A stretch of DNA of 64,000 nucleotides, taken from NCBI GenBank assembly GCA_019843655.1, contig JACDQD010000006.1:18432246-18496245 (forward strand), in the 5' to 3' direction. The translations under genes and the position numbers were made by a program. Of this stretch, positions 1-13,619 are shown piece by piece. Each line of letters opens with the position of its first letter. Positions within the stretch are counted from its first letter, which is position 1. The notes beneath the pieces are model-generated. The model ran no database searches. It worked only from the letters and a program-made list of their open reading frames with translations, and was not told the DNA's origin. Origin of the DNA: Lethocerus indicus. Its lineage: Eukaryota; Arthropoda; Insecta; Hemiptera; Belostomatidae.

Positions 1-542
1 AATACACTATCACAAGTAATCACAACTTTCAAAATCAAGGAACTTTCTATAACATCTCATACAGGGAAGAATACACATATATTGCACATATTGTGAAATT
101 CGGTCAGGACAAGAGGAAGCCTGTCATATGAGTTTAATGATGAAATGAAATTCTATGCGTTCCTAACTTTCCCCTTAACCTCATTTTCCAGAAACTGATA
201 TGTGGGCTGGAGGTCTTCCGCTTAATTAGGGTGACTCGAGACTATCGACCACTCCAATTGGTAAAGTTTAAGTTTCCATAGGCACTTTTAAATAAGGCCT
301 GTTTAAATCCCGATAACCAGCCCTGAGAGGTGGACACTTTCTCTGCCTGCCTTCACCGGGTAGTTTGCTCCTTCAAACTACTAGATATTTACCCTTGGGT
401 GAAGAAAACCAACAACAGAAACTCAATTTTCAAAATTCATTTTATGAAAGTGAACGTACCTATGTGTAAATTTGAACTGAAACCTTGAAAGTCTATAATC
501 TGCCACTGATATTCCCCGGGGGCCGGTATACATGTATTAACA

Positions 543-592
543 TAGCTTTGTAGTTAAAGCAACAAGGCGAAAAGATTTCGGGTTCGAATTTT
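543..592 (+). repeat. tRNA-like segment with Pol III box-like motifs, possible SINE remnant
   Basis: TAGCTTTGTAG resembles a Pol III A box and sits within a D-arm-like hairpin (GCTTT pairs with AAAGC). GGTTCGAATT at 581-590 resembles a B box, about 38 nt downstream. No acceptor stem could be paired, so this is not a functional tRNA. A decayed tRNA-derived SINE is the likeliest reading, but chance resemblance is possible. Confidence 0.3.
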
Positions 593-657
593 CCTGCTAG
601 TACAATTTTTAACAGTATGAAACAATTATTTTCTACCCCTGTTTTTTCTACACCGTT

Positions 658-711
658 TAGGGTGTATTAGTGTGTATAGTGTGTATTACGTGGGGTTTAG
701 TGTGTATTATA
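658..711. repeat. Degenerate tandem repeat of GTGTATTA units
   Basis: Four imperfect copies of a GTGTATTA-like unit occur in about 54 bp, separated by variable short spacers. It looks like a decayed minisatellite and has no visible function. Confidence 0.55.
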
Positions 712-3429
712 ATTCCAACTTCGCAATTGTTATCTGCGGAATTAAATTTCATTCCAAATTGACCGGGCAACTTATTCTTGGAATGAATGCTGAAGTCAAA
801 ACCAGGTACTATAAAAGTTTATGAAAAACAGTAAATCATCCGAGCGGTATCCGAGAAATCCATTGCTATGACATATTAAAGTCCAGTAGACTGGTTTTTT
901 CTGGTCGTAGAGGGAAGGCTGATTTACAGCTGCAGAACCGGTAGCTCTGAGGCATTCCGCCCCCGCAGATCCCTCAGAGTAATTTAGGAGGTCCGCCGTA
1001 ATTTTTAACAGTGTTCAAGACTATTCCACGGGGCGGAAGGAGAGAGTACGAGAAATGCCCCCAAACCTTACATCACTTATTTACAGGTGGAGGGCCTACC
1101 TTTATCACGCCGTAAATTTCAAAGCGCTCCTAACCAACTCCGCACACGCAGTAACACTCATTTATTTTAAACAGGACACCCCCACTCCTCTATTAATGCT
1201 CATTCGGCTCCCCGGTGGTATAATTATTATTAGGCCGCACGTTCCACAGCTTGTGATATAGGATAGGGCGTCCGTGAAAAGTGATGATATTCCCTGTTTC
1301 TTTCCAAAGATTCCGAACACATAACGGCTGTATTTCATTCTTTAACCAAGACCCATTTTTTCGTTATTTCAGATTCATAATCTGAACAATTCTTAAAAAA
1401 GAAAAAATTAACGAACTAGATAATATACTTATCTAACATAATCACTGAATGTTAGCAAGAATGAAAGAAATCCATAATTTTTCTTCACTGAATACTATAT
1501 TTTAATTACAGATATTTTTTCCTGTGTGTTTGTAAATTCATCTTTTATTAATTAAAAATAAAATTCATCGCGGCTCCCCCGCGGCTATATTGGTTTAGCA
1601 AGTTGGAAAGTTATGAGGATATTTCCCCAGGGAGGGAATTGGATGTGCAATATTTCTTCATATAAAGGACAGGGGCTGTCTCATATCCGATGTTGTGACA
1701 CAGTGTCAAATATAACTGCTCGTTAGTGGCTAGCCCACAACCTTGTCTCCACAGTTATTAATCAGACATTAATAGCGCCATAATCAATTATTTTACAAGA
1801 AACTAAATTATTTTCTCTAATTACTGTTAAGTACAATATTAGCAGTTACTATATAATAAGAACATTTGATATTAAGCAAAATTGTCAGTTTTAAGAAAAG
1901 GTTATGATACATCACCCAATATTTCATGTTCTACATGACAATATCGCCATTAATTAACAATAGTAAGTGCCAGATATGTGTTTTCTTCAAGACGTGTTTT
2001 GACATATACCATTACCCTTTAGCACCTTTGTAATATTTTGGATGTTTGCTTATTGCAGTATTATTGTATGTAGTTTATTATTGATATCATTAATGTATTT
2101 TATAATTACAAGAAAAGTTAGTCTATATTGGACTAAACATTAACGTTATATTTATGGAGTAATTAACAACTAACTAATGCAATGGTTTCATCGATGTTAT
2201 TATTTCATATTCGATCGTATCAGGTAATTTAGCAGGTCATTCCAGGTAATTTAACCTATAAGAAAATTGTCCGAGAGTTATCTCAGTACAAGGAACGTTT
2301 AATAGTTCTATATATGGAAATATATAGAATTGTGTTATAAATTAAAATAACAGATAGGATACATTACTTCAATGTAGACGAATAGATTTCACTTGTCGAT
2401 TTCTCATTGATTCATCACAGCTGAGATTGCAAATCAGTTCCGCATTGCCCGGTATTGGACATGCAAGTGCGGGGTACAATTTGAAACGATACAGTGCTCG
2501 GTTGATGTGCAATTGGGTCAACTGGGCGCCAGCTATCTTACCACCCGTAAACAACTCCATTCCTCCACCAGATTGGTTTCCAATTCCAATACAATTAACC
2601 AAGAACTATATTATGTCAGATCATGCAGAGATTGGATGAATAAGGAGGTAGGACAAATTGATGGATGTAAATACATAGTTAATGTAACTATTTATATTAA
2701 TGTCAAAAATACTAAAATTAATTATACAAATCCTCTTATAATGATAACAGATTTCACTTGACAGTCTACTATTTGGTGATGCCCTAATTAATTACGCATG
2801 CAAAAATTGTATGGATGGTAAACAACGCAACATGGATAATAACCGAAAACATTAAGCTATCTCTTATTTCGTGGTTAAAATTTAAGTCGACCTAATTCTG
2901 GTTCCAAAAGGAACCATGATTTTATCTGGAATTCTCTCTGAGAATAACTATAAATAAGCAGCATGATAAGCATGAAGCAAAGTTATGTTCAATTTAACCA
3001 AATTTCGTCCTGAATATTGTCCTATTCATGAGATTCCATTGCCTGTGGTTTAAAATGTGAACAATCGCGAATATGTAGACACTGATATGTACAAGGTGTC
3101 CCTATGAATAATATCATATATATTCAAGTTTCGACGTAACTTTAGTTAAATTGACCTAATTCTGTCTATTCAAACTATCGAAATGTTCCCGATTGTCATT
3201 CTTCCCGAGAATACATAGTTTGATTTTACTTAAGGGAGTAGTAGTTCTGTTCAGCCAACACAAAATTGTAATTATTTATCACCCTCCCACAAAACTATTC
3301 TGAAAATTATTACCTTGTAAAAAATGATCATTCCTGGATCTGATAAGAGAAAATGTTCAAATTTTGTAGGATCATCGGTCCCGAAAGGAAATTCCCATTT
3401 GAACTGTATTATTATATAAAATCGAGAGC

Positions 3430-3464
3430 GGGGATTTTTTTGGGGTGGAGGGCCCGACGAGGGG
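3430..3464 (+). other. Four G-runs, possible G-quadruplex
   Basis: Runs GGGG, GGGG, GGG and GGGG follow each other with spacers of 8, 4 and 8 bases. The long spacers weaken the prediction. The element sits at the left edge of a GC-richer block in otherwise AT-rich DNA. Confidence 0.3.
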
Positions 3465-4287
3465 TGGAAAATGTCTGCGACTGGCTGGCCGAGTATTTAA
3501 TGCCACTCCACGTCTTGGGTGGGCCCCCATCGTAAATTTCCCACTAAAAAGTACTTTGGGAGGGGGCCGGGTGACAGAAAAAAAACAACTCCGACTGCCG
3601 ACTCCCCCTATCCCGCTTTTTCCCCTCTTTTCGTACGCCCGTTTTCCAGCCCAGAGGATAATTTAGCATTCATATTGTGTACGGGCCGGGAGGCGGGCAA
3701 CATTCGATTGAGACGCGCTCCCGCCGGCCTAAGTCAACAACGCCCCGGCTAGCCGTCCGGTGTTTGTCCGACAGTCTCTTATAGCAGGTTCTGATTGTTT
3801 CAAAAACCCCTTTGAAGAGCGCGGTCGGCTCTAGAGAACGCGCCCTATTTTCCCCTCTCCCACCCTCAGGGACGCCTCAGCATCAGAACATACTTCTCGA
3901 GTACTAAACAAGTTTGAATACATGCATTAGGGCTATCCTGCCTTACCAAGAAGGTGGCGGACCGTGCTCAAAATCTTTCTCTTTTAATTGACCTGGCCGT
4001 AGACGAGAACCTAGGATATGCCGAGCAGAATAAGTAAAACGCTAGCGGTCCAAGTTCTGTTCTAGGTGTAAAAAAATCCCTAACCCTTAATCGACATTTT
4101 AAGTTTAAATTGAATTTAATGCACATAGCACGGATACTAGTAAATAAAGTAACTGACTGAACCCTTCCAGTTCTGCCGATGGAACCGCGCTTCCAGATCG
4201 ATCAAGACAGTGACGTCTTCCGGTAGACCTATCTACACTATCGATGAAAGTACTGTGGTAATGTTGTTGGCTGTGTTGTCGGTGCAG

Positions 4288-7200
4288 GTGAGAGCGGGGA
4301 CACTAATCTGGAGGAGCTGTTGAACATGCTGTGGCTGGAGACGAGCACCGGTCGGCCGGGGGGAGGTCCGCCCGAGGGGACCACCCTCCCTCAGCCTTAC
4401 TTCGAGCCTGGCCCCACACCGCTAAACAACACTGTACAGCTTGGCGCCGACATCACCCTTCATTGCAAGGTTAACGACCTCTCCGACAGGACCTCGGTAA
4501 ATTACCTATTTACGACAGGCGTCTAAATTGTCAACCTTAATTTGTAGCATAAAAATAGTTTTTAAAAATATTAGATTATCAAGCGACTTTTCTTAATTAT
4601 CAAAATGTATTTCAGACTTAATATAATATATAGATTACAAGTTGGTCATTATTAATAACGAAATATAATACATTGCAATTAATATTACGGAAGCAATTAT
4701 ATAGTATATTTTTTCTCCAGAACACCAAATTACCTTTGCCCTTGCAAAGGAAAATAAAAGCACTCTCACATAAGCTTGACTTACAACGGTTTAAAATAAA
4801 CCCCAAGTTTACTGCGGCAACAAAAGTCTTCCAATTCATAAAACGTAGAGCACCCTTGGGGGTCGAGAGGAGTAGGGAAGGAAAAATAAAGTCGTGAAAA
4901 ACTATGGCGGGAAAAACTATAGGAGAGAGATTGCACTTTGTCGTAAAGAACGTAGGTCGGGGAAATGGCCAGTGGCCCCTCGGCCGCTTATTAGGCCTTT
5001 CGCAGTGCCACGCCTTATTATTTTCAGGAGAGCCGTCACATGACTCAATAATAGGAATCGATGAAATATAACAATAACTGACGGCTCTCAAGGCCGGCGA
5101 ACAATGTCTGGCCTTGTTTTGATCTATACCCTACCGGTTAGGCCCTTTTTATTCCTCCTGTATAAAGGGACCCCTTTCCAACCCTATTATATTCATCCTA
5201 GTAGTAATGTACTCCATTTCAACGGAATATTTTATAAAATTTGTATTCATACAAGGATAATTATCGAAATTACATGCATATAAAGTGTCCATACACACAT
5301 CTGGTCCATTTACAATATTAAAACATGTCGATTATTATATAGATCTTATTTTTTATTCCTATCCGAGGATTTGAAGTAGATACTTCAAAACGATCACTGT
5401 AACACTAGTTTTATCTACTAATTATAATCTGTTATTTTCCCGGTCAAACTGGGAAGCAGAGACAGGCGAGACCTATAAATATTAATGGAAAACCGCGAAA
5501 CGAGGAATTGGGAGTGCGGAGAGGATTTAACAGGTCTGTGGGGCCGCAATTGAGTTTATGACATAATTTGGAGGGGGCAGTTAGTGTATTATTCACTGGC
5601 AATAAACGGACGGGCGCCAGGAGAAGTTAAGTCCAGGGCCTGGAAGTTCTGGGTTACCCTCAAAACTGGAAATGTGCCCCGCACAAACGACTTCCACCAG
5701 CCCTCAAAACGGACAATAGGCCCGCATCCACATATGAGTTTCAAACCTGAATATAAAAAAAAGCGCTTCATCACCGGGCGTTCTGCAACTTCCTGTTCAC
5801 CGACTTTATTTTTATAGGTGACTTGAGGTTCAATATACTGAAGTATTGTAAAAAATCATTGGGAAAATATCGAAGCTAATGAACTCAGTAGGGACGTATA
5901 AGCTCATTCATAAGGCGACAACTACATCAATAATAACATACGAATGTCAAAATTTGCAATTCAAAAAGTGAAAAGCATAGACAAAAATAAATGTTTCAGA
6001 GCTGCTACATTCCACCCAATATTATATTGTATTATAATATACTATAAAACACCGACATATTATAAAACAACGCTCAAATATACAAAACTGATGCATTTAA
6101 CATAAAAATTAAAGAAGGCTCTTACAAAAACAGAAAGGCTAAATGGGGCTCACTCAAAAAGGAGACAAAAAAACGGTAAAAAATTAAGTACAAAAAAGCA
6201 AACAGGTTTTTTCTACATGGAATAAATTGTATTTTTATTCATCTTTTCACCTTTATTCTGACTAACCTTTTTCATTTCCAGAAATTATTTAGTTGTTCAC
6301 TCGTTTTAGATTCAAGGAAGATTCACCTTAAGAAGAAACCTTAAGAGATTTTTTTACTGTGATATTTCCCCCCCGACGCACTAGTACACAAATTAAGCCT
6401 GGTTTAAATTATAGACATAGCGCAAGCTATACGGATCTTATAGTAATATATTTACTTTGAAGTTTGTCCTCGATTTCGTCCGTAGTTACTGGTTTCCAAT
6501 CGGAGAGTTAAGCTTCGGTTAGAGACAGTTCCAATCAAGCTAAGGCAGAGAGAAAATCAATGGCGCGGGTGAAACTAATTTACTGTTAAACTTCTGCTAT
6601 GGATAAGCGACGTATCTATCAGTCTTTTTTTATCTTGTCATGGTCAAATGGATGCATGCTTTTAATTGATTTCACTGCCCTTGCTCAATATGCAAATCTG
6701 TTTAAGGGCGCCTGACTTTCACCGATAGTGTATTATACCGGACTTCCTGTTTTGCGGAATTTTAATTGTTAGCAGCAATAATCGATTAATTAAAAATAAA
6801 ATCATTCCCCAGAAGATGTATTTCTTGGCGACGGAAGGTTTTTCACCGGATTCAATAAATTATAGCAGCGCCAATAAAATCCTGCGCTACGACTGTAGGA
6901 AAGCCGTAGGAGGGAGGAGAATATCTATCCAACAATCTGTTGGGTCGGACACCACTAGCCATGAATGTTTCATAAAACGGTCGCTCGGTGGGAATTTTAT
7001 CAGACATTTCCCCCGACGACCTCGTAAAAATAACGAACTGGCACGAGCGCCTAAGTATCTGCCGGTTATTGTCTCCCTTGAATGACAAGGATCCTCCTAT
7101 CGTAAACGTAACCGTCAACCATGCTCAAGTGTTAATGACCCTGTTCGGTCCAAAAAATACGAAACATAAAAAACATTTTACATCCTATCCGGAATCTGGA

Positions 7201-10200
7201 ACCGTTCTGAGTTGTAAAGCTGTTTTTTCACTGTTTTTAACTTAATGTTGTATTATTTAATAAGGAAATGATTAGATCATATGCGAAGTCGGTACATGAA
7301 TATGAAAAAACAGGGCTGTAAAATATTCGATACAGACGAAAAAATTGATCCTTTAATTTTAAATATAAAATAAACATTTTTCCTCTCGCATTTTTTAAAG
7401 TAAAGTCGCAAATAATTCCCAGAGGATAGCCATCAAGATCAACAAGATTTTACTCTCATATCTAAATTAAAAAGAGTTGCTTAATATTATTTTTCCATTA
7501 CGGCGTTTGATAATTGAACCCAGACTCCTTTCTTCAATTAATCTAGGTAGATAATGAAACCTCTGGATTCGGCATGCAGTCTGAGCGTCATCAATTTAAT
7601 TTAATGTGAAAATATTATACTAACGATGAGCTAATTTAAAAATTCAACCGCGCATGCTAGAGAAAAAGTAAATCGGATATGCAACATTTTTAAGACTGAA
7701 GTACTCCTGATCTCTCTCCGATATTTATACGATAGTGATAATTTATTTGGGAAAATTCTAAAGCCACTAAAAAATAGAAGATAACCAAATTTAATTGCTC
7801 GGCGGTCTGGTAAAGCCGGCTGTAATTTAGCTGTATGCACAGGGGCGCGTTATTATACCGGCGGAAGAAATTGTTAAAGTTGTTCAAACATTATATTTAA
7901 TGCGGCTACATTTGTGGAGAATCGTTAGGGGGAACGGACTGTTTTTAAGCTCGATGTTTTGTGATAGTGCGGTCGGAATAGTTATTAAGTTTAGTTGAAC
8001 CAAAATAGAGGGCGTGCTGCGTAAGCCACAAAAAACCCGAACGCTCCCCGCTTTGTTCGTGCAAGCTCACTTATTAAACGGAGTGCTCGCTTCAAATCAC
8101 AAGTACCCGCTTCCAGATATTATACACACATTATACGTGAAAAAATACAGAAATTATTTTTATTCCTTTATTTTTGCCAAACCCAATCGACAAAATTATT
8201 TCCAACACCGTTTTTTAATAAATTTCTCCAAACATTTAAATCACATAAACGAACGCAAATTTAGTAATTAATAGTCGTAAAATTGGTAACTATTGAAAAC
8301 ATGAACATTAAGTGAGATCAAACACTTTTGCGTTTTATACTATAAAAAGTTAGTATGCTATGATTTAAACTGGTTATGCATATATACATATTTCATTTTC
8401 TTCAGGCATACATTCAGAGATGAACATCGGGTTTTATTAGTAGTTTTCATTCGTCAATTTTTTATTTGATGCATGATTCCAATATTAGTTTATACAGGGA
8501 TGAAGTCACAGAAATATGATAACGCAACCACATAATTCATAAGTATAATAAGTATATGGTTCATAATTTTCATAAGTACGGTTCATAAGTACTATAATAG
8601 TTGCATTAATTTCGATTCAGTTCAAGGACTAGTATTGTCTGCTCGCGTATGAGACAAGAAAAATACACAAACATCTATCGCCGGTTGCTTAGTGTTCAAA
8701 CTGGCTGGTGTTTAATCGGCAATTATCAGCATCCGAAGGCGGGGGCAATTTGGTTGACGAGTCCTGGAGCCCGGGTCATTGCGGCTAGTTGGGTATTAAT
8801 TCAATTAACTCCTCCCGACTGCTCCTAATCACCTCCCAGTCAATTAATAGGCGCAGCTTCAGACCGTCCAACCGGTTAATAAATCGTTCCGCCGATGAAT
8901 ACAGAATTTTACATAATTATCTCATATAACTCTTCATTTGTTAAACCAGATAAGAATAGTGGTGAAATATATTCTTCGGTAATCAATTCATCTGTTGCGA
9001 GTCCTAAATATAGTGATGTGTTTGGGACTGGATTTAACAAGAAGGATGAGCATCGTGCAGAAGCTCAATCGGAATAATCGGAACACTCGCGAGAGAAATT
9101 TATTTAACATATGATACAAATATTTTGACTAAAATCAATTGTAAAATAAAAAACCTTTTGCTCCTGAGTAAAAAAATAATTTGGACGCATCAACAAGCCC
9201 ACTGGTGTCATTTAATAAGGGTCCCCTTTTCCTCTCGTCCTCAGGTGAATGTCAGCGTTTTTTCCAATCCTTTCCCGTAGACAAATGGAATATCGGATAA
9301 AAGTTTGGGCGCGGGAGGGGGGGGGTCGGTCAGCTTCAATAACCGGAAGTATATGGGGTCGTTTATTCCGGGTTGCCGGGGAGACTGGCCACCTGACCGC
9401 ACCGACCGATTTCTTCGGTGACCCTCGGATCTCCTCTTGGATCTCCTCCAGGCCATAAGTCAGACCCTTTCGAGAAAATGTTGGAATTTAACACGATTCG
9501 CTGATTTTCAATATCCCCGCGTGAACCTGTATAAAATCACTGTAGTTAACATATGCTAACATACGGCCTGGAGTTCGGAGATCACAGGTGGAGAATAGGT
9601 TCCGAACGTGAAGAGTAAGTCCGTGTTCCATCGGGGACCATACAGGTGCACCACTTCAAACGTACGGGTTAATTAATGTCTCGTCGAAACATTGGGATCT
9701 TTCTATAAAGATTTAACAAAGAGTGTTCTGATATATATTCATTATATCTTTATCTTAGAAACATAATAAAGCAATTCCCGATTCCGGATTCGTCGTTTAC
9801 ACTCCTTGGTGAATAATCGGAATTAATATTTTGTAATGAATTTTGGTGTGTACAAAAGAGAAGAGGTACACAAACTGAAAGTAAGGTGAGAAACGAAATC
9901 GAAAATGTTATAATTCCAATACTAGAGAGGCTATATCTCCCACCATGTCATTTAGCAGAACGTAAAATGGATTCTTAACAAGATCCAAAATATTCCTATG
10001 TACGGAAATAGGAAATAATCGCATGTTTGCGAAAAACGTTGGTCATAACGAATAGCTTGCTATCAGTTACAAAAATTGTAGGAAGACATATTACAATCAG
10101 AGTGGGGTTAGTTAATCTAATCTTATTGCCTATCTGATTACGCGTGAGCGATAAAAATTCTGAAATAACTGACTCACATGAAGCATATGGGACAGTTTTT

Positions 10201-13200
10201 TTTATTACACGTATTAACGAATTAAGGGAGAATTAGGGTTACTTACTATGTTTTGTGCACTTGGAACACTCGGAAATAAATATTCCACAGTATTGAAATA
10301 CCATTTGTGTGGGCGACTAGCAAAAAGGTATTCTAAATTTGTCCGAATACCTTTAGTCAACTAAATGCGTACATTAGCCAGTAATCACTACGATCAGTTT
10401 AGGGGTAATCATAAGTTTTTTGCTAAAAATAACTCGGTTTCTGTCGAGAATGTCCTTCTCTGCGTGTTCTATAGGATAACAGTAACGTTGTAAAGAATCC
10501 AAGTCGATAACACCGATCTGTATTTTGGGCCACCCCAAAGCGTAATGAGCTAGTAGAAATTTGCTGACACGATAAAACTTCTTATTCCAAGTGTACAACG
10601 CTGGCTTGAGGTCGAATCGTCTCAATATATTTTTCGTCTTCAGATCTTTCAGGAAGATACCTTTGTCGTCGATAAGGAACATGATGGAGTTATTGGGATG
10701 AAGCGTTACGTAGTCAACCGATTCGAAATCGAACGTATTAATTGGACGAATCCATTCGTCCAAAGCTACACAGGCGACACGGCGCGAGGGCAAGGAGAGA
10801 TCGGAGATGTTGGGCGGTCGGTAATCGAACACCGCCAACGAAATGCGGTCGTTACAATGGATATCAGAATCGAACGAGCGACTGACCCCAAACGGACGAC
10901 CGGGATCGATGACCGAAATCAGTTTACCCGTCGTATCGCAAACGCATATCTTATCTGGAAAACAGACGTACAAGCTATTTCGATAGTAGGCGGTACGGGT
11001 AAAGGATTTCGACCCGTTCGTCACTACAGCAGTGTCGAATGCGCCCACGCACGTCCTGTCCACTGTGTTCCAGACACGCAGCCGGCTGTTATCAGGATCG
11101 GAGAGGAAAAGTAAACCCGAGTCTGCGACCTGTAGAAGAGACATTTTGGAGGCGGCTAGAACTGAGCCGGGGGCGGGGAAGCCGCTGGAGAGCGCCGAGA
11201 AAAGCCTCTCGGTCGAGCTGTAGACGCAGTCGACGAAACCGAGCCCTTCCTTATCGCACCAACTCATGCAGACTGCCTGACTCCCCCCGTTGGCCTTTAC
11301 CGCCAAGTATTTCCCGTTGTTCGATACGCAATACTCTCGTTCTAAAGTCACTTCCGTATAAGGGACATCCAGCCGCTCTACCACGGGAATGGAGGGCCCG
11401 TTGAAGTCGTACACGGTAAGAGTGATGGCACCGATCAGGACGAGGATGCCCCCGTTGCCTACGGGAGCTAGGACGCAGTCCTCCGCCAAATCCAGCTTGT
11501 GAAGTCTATAAGTCCCACTTCTCCAGGCTCGGTCCGATTCTGTTTCCTCCGTGGATGCCTCGCACCTGCCAACATCCAGAACGATACGCTAGTTAGGACT
11601 TTTTTAAAACTAAATTTTAATTTTGTTTAAAGAGCTCACTAATTGTATCGAAATTTTTGATAACTTGTAAGGTTTTTGTTTTTTTTTTAATAAAAACATT
11701 AGGGATTATTACACTTTTATTTTCTTAAGTACAAACCGAAGTAATCAATATGTGGATACAAGTGGTATAATAAAGAGCTGCGTTGTAATGTGTGACCTAG
11801 GCGTCTTAATAATAGAAATTACTTTGCAACTATCAAATCTTAATTTGTACCAATAGCTTTGCCCAGATTCCTTAGTAACTTTGAAGATTTAAACATTTAA
11901 GCTTATGGATAATATTATTTCCACCGTACATTATTGATATTTTTTAACTTTTTTTATTGCACAACATCGTTTACATGTCATGGGTGCAAATGATTTATGT
12001 TCTGATATGGTTCACATGATGAAGTAATCACCCACTGGTGACACTTCCTGATTTTACTGTCAAGCGGATAATTTTTACAAGGCCGAATTACATGATTCAT
12101 TAATGAAATTTTCGAAATGAACAGTTTCTAATACAAATAGAATTGTAAAAAAGTAGCCACTTACATTTTGGAACTTGGAATTCCAGAATTGGTCATATAT
12201 TGAACCCAGAGGCAATGTGGGACTTATTTAACACTGGAGACGCAAAATAAAACACCATTCATTCGGCGTCATACAAGAAACACTGATAAATTAATTGAAT
12301 CAACCAATTATATGTTATATCTTATCTCAAAGGCACATCTGCTTGTGCAATTGTGAAAAAGCTAAGATTGATACCGAAAAGCGCAACTATTGTTTACCAA
12401 CTGAGTAACGAAACGTTATATACTAGATAACGAGACGAGACGAGATTATGTTTACGGTGGGGTATATCGATAGAAATACTTACTTGAGAACATTTTATTT
12501 ATCAGAATTACGAAATATTTAAAACACTTCAGTTTATCTGTTTTACTAGGATTAAGTCTCTATGGCCTGTGAATAGTTAACTTCTTCGCAACGACATGGA
12601 ATTAAAATGTAATGTGTAATGTTTATCATTTAAGATATTAAAACCGCTACCCACTTGAGTAGTTCAATGCGCAAATTAGAAAGTAAACTATACCTTTACT
12701 TATATTAAATAATTTATTTATATGTTTACACTATTCTTAATGTATTTATATATATTCAGTATTGCGCAGCTACCTGAATATTACTTTTCTGCTAATATAA
12801 TATTTTATATTGACGTTAAAATAACAGAACCTTACGATTTCAGGTCTCGTGGCTGAGGCGCGAGGGGGACAAGTTGAAGTTGGTATCAGTCGGCCTCGAA
12901 GCCTACAGCTCCGACACGAGGTAACCATGAATTTCCATTCATGATATGAACCTATTTATCTTTTATTTATTTATACACAAATGATTACGCTTTCTGAAAA
13001 TGGATGGTTAGTTTAGATTTAGTTTTATGTTTATTAGTTATCAATGAATATCGCAGGTGGAATCCTGTATGTACCACGCTCTCTACATTTTATTAAGAGT
13101 CATCGACGCGAATTTAACCTATTCCTACTATTAGTAAGAGTATTGAAACACTATTCTGCAGTGGTTACCCGAAGGGACGCTGAATTAATTAGCTGTTATA

Positions 13201-13559
13201 GGCCAAAGCCTATGAATTAGTAAACAAATCTGGACTGACTCAATCTAGTCTATTAATCATCACTGAAAACCCAAGTGTATTCGTTACTTCAGCATTTCTT
13301 TCTATGACTCTGAATTTTTCCATATGAGGGGCATTATGCATTTGATGTTTGATTCACAGATACACAGCACTATTCAGGCCGCCTAATGACTGGCAGCTAA
13401 AACTCCACCAAGCTCACCACTCGGACCAAGGCCATTACGAATGCCAAGTTTCCTCGCACCCGCCCATCGTCCAAACCTTCTACCTCACAGTCGTTGGTAA
13501 CTAGTCCCGTTTCCCATCAATGATAATCTTTAATAACAGATACATCCATAATCATTATA

Positions 13560-13619
<60 letters not shown>

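Larger units (their letters stand above)
1..4287. other. Non-coding DNA left of the first recognised dpr exon
   Basis: I see no credible exon here. Reading frames are short and lack family resemblance. The dpr exon at 4288 begins in phase 1, so at least one upstream exon (signal peptide and N-terminus) must exist, either hidden here or left of the window. The stretch is mostly AT-rich, with a GC-richer block around 3430-3900 that contains G-runs, and a tRNA-like segment near 543-592. Confidence 0.5.
4497..10373. other. dpr intron, left part
   Basis: This is the left part of the 8.3 kb intron that interrupts Ig1. It is non-coding as far as I can see. GC-richer patches (about 4900-5100, 6850-7100, 8690-8880, 9230-9450) alternate with AT-rich DNA and could be conserved regulatory elements. 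A perfect 11-bp inverted repeat lies at 5028-5089. Confidence 0.55.

Noticed and set aside
1055..1261. 68-codon frame in the left flank
   Set aside because: Low complexity, no homology, and not in phase with the dpr exon at 4288.
10698..11404. Overlapping plus-strand open frames of 63-138 codons
   Set aside because: They are antisense shadows of the long minus-strand exon and show no family resemblance.
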